Of a stretch of DNA of 64,000 nucleotides, positions 60,661 to 64,000 are shown piece after piece; positions within the stretch are counted from its first letter, which is position 1; the number at the start of each line of letters is the position of its first letter. The notes below the pieces were generated by a model, which worked only from the letters and a program-made list of their open reading frames with translations, was not told the DNA's origin and ran no database searches. The stretch spans positions 35,065 to 99,064 of the forward strand of contig UQBG01000013.1 in assembly GCA_900539185.1 (NCBI GenBank). The letters are read 5' to 3'. The position numbers and the translations under genes were made by a program. Source of the stretch: an uncultured Clostridium sp. Its GTDB lineage: Bacteria; Bacillota; Clostridia; Lachnospirales; Lachnospiraceae.

Positions 60661-61461
60661 TTACAGATTCAATACGCCACTTAAGGTCTGCCCGATCTTC
60701 TGCGTCAGGATCGGATCCTTGCCACCAAACTCGCGTTGGTAAGCCAGAAACCATGACCGCAGGCTGTCACTCATGCAGGTGATGGTAATGTCCATCTCCG
60801 CCCGGATCGGTTTTCCGGTCGGACTAAACATCGTGTATCGGCTATTGGCTCTGGTTAGTGCACCCTCCAGAATGGTCTTTCCCCACACGAAGCTGACCGG
60901 TGTACTCGGAAGCAGCCGCATCGTCGCATGAAAGCCTTCAACCTGCTGTTGAACACTATAGTTCTTCCCGGCGATCGTGGCCGTCGTTGCGGCAACCGCC
61001 TTTGCTGCATTAACCGGATCTAACAGCAGCTTGTCCTGTCCGAACGCCTCTTTATTATCCACTGCATCCATGATCAATGTCATAGACATATCGACACGGG
61101 AATTCAGTCCCTTAAAGTTCAACCCTGTTTCACCGGGCTTTTCCCCGTACGTCGTGATTGCAAACCGTCCGCCGCCGACAGCACTAAACCGTATCGTAGA
61201 TGGATTAAACTGAACCATATAGAGGGCACCTTCTCTTCCCAGCTTTTTCTCTATCCGTTCACTGCGCTTGCCATCCAGCCGGCTCATTGCCAGCATGAGT
61301 TTATTGCTGTCACGTTTACGGCTCTCCGCCAGCTTCAATGCAGTGCTGGAGCTATTCAACTGAATGGTCGTATCCTCTATCTCCGGAAACAAAATGGCTG
61401 CACGTTCTATATTCCCCATCATACCGGATAGATTATTCTTTATTACAGAACCGACTCCCAT
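60661..61461 (-). CDS. CIS tube-associated protein (Afp7/CIS_tube-like), copy B
   Basis: A 266-residue paralogue of the next gene: YMVQFNPSTIRFSAVG, VDMSMTLIMDAVDN, SFVWGKTILEGALTRANSRYTMFSPTGKPIRAEMDITIT. The N-terminal 70 residues differ. Two adjacent copies suggest two different positions in the tube end or hub. The C terminus (about 240-266) has no separate LysM motif I can see. ATG 61461 follows AGGAGGTGGAGACAA. Confidence 0.78.
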   Translation of the reverse strand: MGVGSVIKNNLSGMMGNIERAAILFPEIEDTTIQLNSSSTALKLAESRKRDSNKLMLAMSRLDGKRSERIEKKLGREGALYMVQFNPSTIRFSAVGGGRFAITTYGEKPGETGLNFKGLNSRVDMSMTLIMDAVDNKEAFGQDKLLLDPVNAAKAVAATTATIAGKNYSVQQQVEGFHATMRLLPSTPVSFVWGKTILEGALTRANSRYTMFSPTGKPIRAEMDITITCMSDSLRSWFLAYQREFGGKDPILTQKIGQTLSGVLNL

Positions 61462-61484
61462 TTGTCTCCACCTCCTATTCTATC

Positions 61485-63548
61485 CTAACGGCCTCGCCGC
61501 ATGCGCTCATTTCCCAGTCGTTTTTCCAGCCGGGTGTATACCTGATCGGAGAGCTCTGCCACCTGACTTCTCATGCCCTCCTGTATCAGTCTCTCGATAT
61601 CCACCGTCGATGTCTCCAGTACCTGCTGGTGAACCGTCTGCGTGGTGCGTTCCTCGATCTGCTCCGTCGTCAGAAGCTGCTCCTTCTGAACGGTATGCTG
61701 ACGAAGCGTTCGATTCTGTTCCAGCAGCTCGGAGAGAACCTCTTCCTCCAGTTGATTATCCTGCTGCTTATGTACCATCTCTATCGTCTCACGCACCTGC
61801 GGAAGCTCCTGATATAACTTCCGATATTCCTGCGGCTGATTCCACTGATTGAGAAGCTGTTGTTTAATCTGCTCGATCTGCTCCTGATGCAGAATCGTCT
61901 GCTCCTCCTGCTGTTCAACTACATTCTTTGATTCCTGATATACCAGATCCGCCATTAGCTGACCGTCTGCATGTTCCCGAACCAGCCCCTGCGCCAGCAC
62001 CTGTGCCGGATTCTTCCGGTACTGTTCCAGAATCCGGAAGATCTCCCGTGTCTCCGGACTCAGAAGCTGCTGATACTCCTGCGTAATCGTATCACCCTCC
62101 TGCTCCTCTCTGGTCAGCATCTGATGATACTCCATCAGAACCTCCTGTGGATGATCGATGGCTCTTAATCCCTCCTGCATCATCCGCTTATGATCCGGTG
62201 TCCGGACCGGCTGCGGCTTTGCTGCATTCAGAATCTGTGTGATCCGCTTCTGATTCTCGATATTCTGTCGGTTGATCTGCCGCAGTTCCCGGTGAAGCTC
62301 TTCGCTGTGATCCTCTACTACCGTTTGCTCTTCTGTGACCTCTGTCTCCTGATTCCAGATCAGATTCTCGGTATTATACTCCCGGTTCTCCTGCCGGGTC
62401 TGCACCTGTCTGCTGATCGGCTGTTCTATGTTATGATTCTGAACATTCTGCATCAGCAGTTCTTCGTTATACACCTGCTGTTCATTCTGCTCCGCATAGG
62501 TGATGAGCTGCTTCAGTCCATGTATTTCCTGCTTCTGCAGATTCTGAACCTGCTCCACATACGCATTCATCTGTATGGACTGCCGGACATCTGTACTGTG
62601 ATTCTCCTGAAACCGCTTCATAGTATCACCTGCGATCTCATAGAGGCTTCCTCCCAGTTGATACCAGATTTCCCTGCGGTTCAGGATCTGTGGCAGCCGC
62701 ACCTGATATATACGGTCGACAATATCATACAAAACTGCCTCAACCAGTCGATTCGTCACCCCCTCCGGCACCATTTCCTCTTCCGCTGCCGGATATTCAT
62801 AGGTGTTCATATGCTGATACACCAGCGGTGTCTCCTCCATATGTACAACATTCTGAAGCTGATGCAGCTCCATCTGCTGAAGCATCCGGTTCTGCTCACT
62901 AAGCTGCAACTCTTCCTTTCGAATGTAGGTATCGTTTCCCGGATATACGGAGGTATATGCCTTCATTTCCTGATACACTGCCGCTGTCTGCAAACGGTTT
63001 AATATGGTCTCATACAAATAATTCTCTATGCCCTGTTCCGGTTCTGAACTCTCCTCCTCCAATGTCGGAGTCTCCGGTGTATCCTTCTTATACTGTAGGG
63101 TAATTTCCCGCAGCGTATGTGCATGCTCCTCATAGATATGCGTCAGCTCCCGGGTGCTGTTTGTCTCTTCCTTCAGGCTCTGAATCTCATGCATGAATGC
63201 CTGCACATCCCGAATACCCAGCTTTCGCAGCATCGTGGACAAGAACACCTGATCCTGATAGGTCACCGCTTCCGACTGTGCCAGTGTGATCCGATTGATC
63301 ATATTATTAATCATCGACAGCTTCATGTTCCGGTTCTGATAGACATCCACATCTTCAATCAGCTGTGTCATACCACCCTCCGCCAGATAGATCTCAGGGG
63401 GTGCTGTAACCAGATGCAGAAAGTCCTCCGGTTCCAGATTCAGATCCATCAACTGATAGTTCGCCATGATCCGCTGTTCGAAGCTGTCATATCGTTTTCC
63501 CAGAGGCTTCGTACTCACTAATGAAATTGGCGGTTTAACTGTAAGCAT
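61485..63548 (-). CDS. Gln-rich coiled-coil protein of the injection cluster (tape-measure or scaffold candidate)
   Basis: A 687-residue protein I cannot assign. Most of it is helix-forming, very rich in Gln and Glu, with few glycines; long coiled coils are likely (about 330-660). The N-terminal 200 residues are more ordinary. There are no transmembrane helices. It lies between a repeat protein and the tube-associated genes, where contractile tails often carry tube, chaperone or tape-measure genes. A tape measure is usually the longest helical protein, so that is one option; a scaffold or cargo-adaptor is another. ATG 63548 follows ACAGGAGAAATAATAG, three bases past the upstream stop. Confidence 0.5.
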   Translation of the reverse strand: MLTVKPPISLVSTKPLGKRYDSFEQRIMANYQLMDLNLEPEDFLHLVTAPPEIYLAEGGMTQLIEDVDVYQNRNMKLSMINNMINRITLAQSEAVTYQDQVFLSTMLRKLGIRDVQAFMHEIQSLKEETNSTRELTHIYEEHAHTLREITLQYKKDTPETPTLEEESSEPEQGIENYLYETILNRLQTAAVYQEMKAYTSVYPGNDTYIRKEELQLSEQNRMLQQMELHQLQNVVHMEETPLVYQHMNTYEYPAAEEEMVPEGVTNRLVEAVLYDIVDRIYQVRLPQILNRREIWYQLGGSLYEIAGDTMKRFQENHSTDVRQSIQMNAYVEQVQNLQKQEIHGLKQLITYAEQNEQQVYNEELLMQNVQNHNIEQPISRQVQTRQENREYNTENLIWNQETEVTEEQTVVEDHSEELHRELRQINRQNIENQKRITQILNAAKPQPVRTPDHKRMMQEGLRAIDHPQEVLMEYHQMLTREEQEGDTITQEYQQLLSPETREIFRILEQYRKNPAQVLAQGLVREHADGQLMADLVYQESKNVVEQQEEQTILHQEQIEQIKQQLLNQWNQPQEYRKLYQELPQVRETIEMVHKQQDNQLEEEVLSELLEQNRTLRQHTVQKEQLLTTEQIEERTTQTVHQQVLETSTVDIERLIQEGMRSQVAELSDQVYTRLEKRLGNERMRRGR

Positions 63549-63551
63549 CTA

Positions 63552-64000
63552 TTATTTCTCCTGTAAGGTCATGGCATGGGATTCATTTGGCCATACCTTC
63601 TTTGAACTGAATTCAATCATCTTTGCCAGTGATGTATCTTCTACCGGCTGCTTTGCAAATGCCGGTTCCTTCTGATTCTTTTTCCGGATTCTCTCTAACA
63701 GCTCCTTTACATAGGTCTGATTGACCGCCGGCTTCGGTTTGTCCGGCGCCTTTGGTACTACTGCGTAAGACTTCTTGCTCCATGTATTCGCCGTTGCCGT
63801 TTTCTTCTTCTCTGCCAGTGAAGCGGTATCCTTCGTCTTCGGCACAGCAGCGTGTGTTTTCTTGCTCCATGTATTCGCCGTTGCCGTTTTCTTCTTCTCT
63901 GCCAGTGAAGCGGTATCCTTCGTCTTCGGCACAGCAGCGTGTGTTTTCTTGCTCCATGTATTCGCCGTTGCCGTTTTCTTCTTCTCTGCCAGTGAAGCGG
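63552..64000 (-). CDS. C-terminal part of a tandem-repeat protein (5' end beyond the window)
   Basis: The open frame enters from the right edge and ends with AMTLQEK at 63552-63554. The visible 148 residues contain about two and a half copies of a 29-residue unit rich in Lys, Ala, Thr and Ser (SLAEKKKTATANTWSKK), then a partly degenerate copy, a proline/lysine stretch (KAPDKPKPAVNQ), and a short helical end (YVKELLERIRKKNQKE). It is basic and has no recognised domain. As it directly precedes the Gln-rich gene, it is probably in the injection operon. Function unknown. Confidence 0.7.
   Translation of the reverse strand, partial: ASLAEKKKTATANTWSKKTHAAVPKTKDTASLAEKKKTATANTWSKKTHAAVPKTKDTASLAEKKKTATANTWSKKSYAVVPKAPDKPKPAVNQTYVKELLERIRKKNQKEPAFAKQPVEDTSLAKMIEFSSKKVWPNESHAMTLQEK
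63778..64000. repeat. 87-bp tandem repeats, two and a half identical copies, open at right
   Basis: Units 63778-63864 and 63865-63951 are identical base for base, and 63952-64000 continues the next unit unchanged. The period is 87 bp (29 codons), so the reading frame is kept. A degenerate partial copy lies just before 63778. Identity at third codon positions implies recent duplication or repeated recombination. Confidence 0.95.

Noticed and set aside
63552..64000. Possible CRISPR array
   Set aside because: The 87-bp units are directly adjacent with no spacers and keep one reading frame, so they are protein-coding repeats.
34079..64000. Prophage or tailocin
   Set aside because: No capsid, terminase, integrase, holin or lysin is seen, and the operon has an eCIS-type AAA+ ATPase and signalling genes.

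Overview
The window looks like a chromosomal segment of a Gram-positive, low-to-mid G+C Clostridia, most likely a Lachnospiraceae-type gut anaerobe. The basis is the gene set and its synteny: spoVG, a glmU-like gene, pth, mfd and prsA-like genes in a row, paired glgC/glgD, and SpoIIE/STAS signalling genes, all with strong AGGAGG ribosome binding sites. Species cannot be decided from the sequence alone. Almost every gene is on the minus strand, so transcription runs from high to low coordinates.

Region 1 (1-13.4 kb) is a visibly AT-rich defence island. One minus-strand gene train holds a small XRE regulator, a UvrD/RecB-like helicase with an Fe-S PD-(D/E)XK nuclease tail, a separate PD-(D/E)XK/zinc-ribbon nuclease, a type III restriction-modification pair (mod, res), and a compact P-loop kinase / GNAT-PUA / ASCH cassette. 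An AlbA_2-domain protein runs off the left edge. A frameshifted second XRE gene points the other way, and an HD phosphohydrolase with a small partner sits next to tuf.

Region 2 (13.6-34 kb) is core genome. It holds the str operon (rpsL-rpsG-fusA-tuf, with a perfect TTGACA-17-TATAAT promoter and a hairpin at the predicted +1). It then holds a housekeeping run of HD and HAD hydrolases, two PrsA-like lipoproteins, mfd, pth, a GlmU-like uridylyltransferase without its acetyltransferase half, a large RND transporter, spoVG, and the glycogen genes glgD and glgC.

Region 3 (34-64 kb, open at the right edge) is the most interesting part. It is a roughly 30-kb, tightly packed minus-strand operon ending at a terminator near 33.96-34.0 kb. 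It encodes an extracellular-contractile-injection-system-like (eCIS/Afp/PVC type) particle: two CIS-tube/LysM-type proteins, a spike split into gpD-like and gpV-like genes, gp25, two baseplate-J proteins, a gpI-like protein and the hallmark AAA+ ATPase. Embedded in it is a complete sensory partner-switching circuit: a STAS antagonist, an RsbW-like ATPase, a membrane SpoIIE phosphatase and a beta-propeller/sensor/MFS fusion. It also contains an FtsE-like ABC ATPase without a visible permease, three GNAT acetyltransferases, and two large candidate cargo proteins, one with a calpain-type GDCW cysteine protease domain. The upstream end holds a Gln-rich coiled-coil protein and a protein with identical 87-bp tandem repeats. 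My reading is a signal-gated contractile injection apparatus whose assembly or release is tied to membrane sensing. Tube and sheath genes are not in the window and are expected beyond 64 kb.
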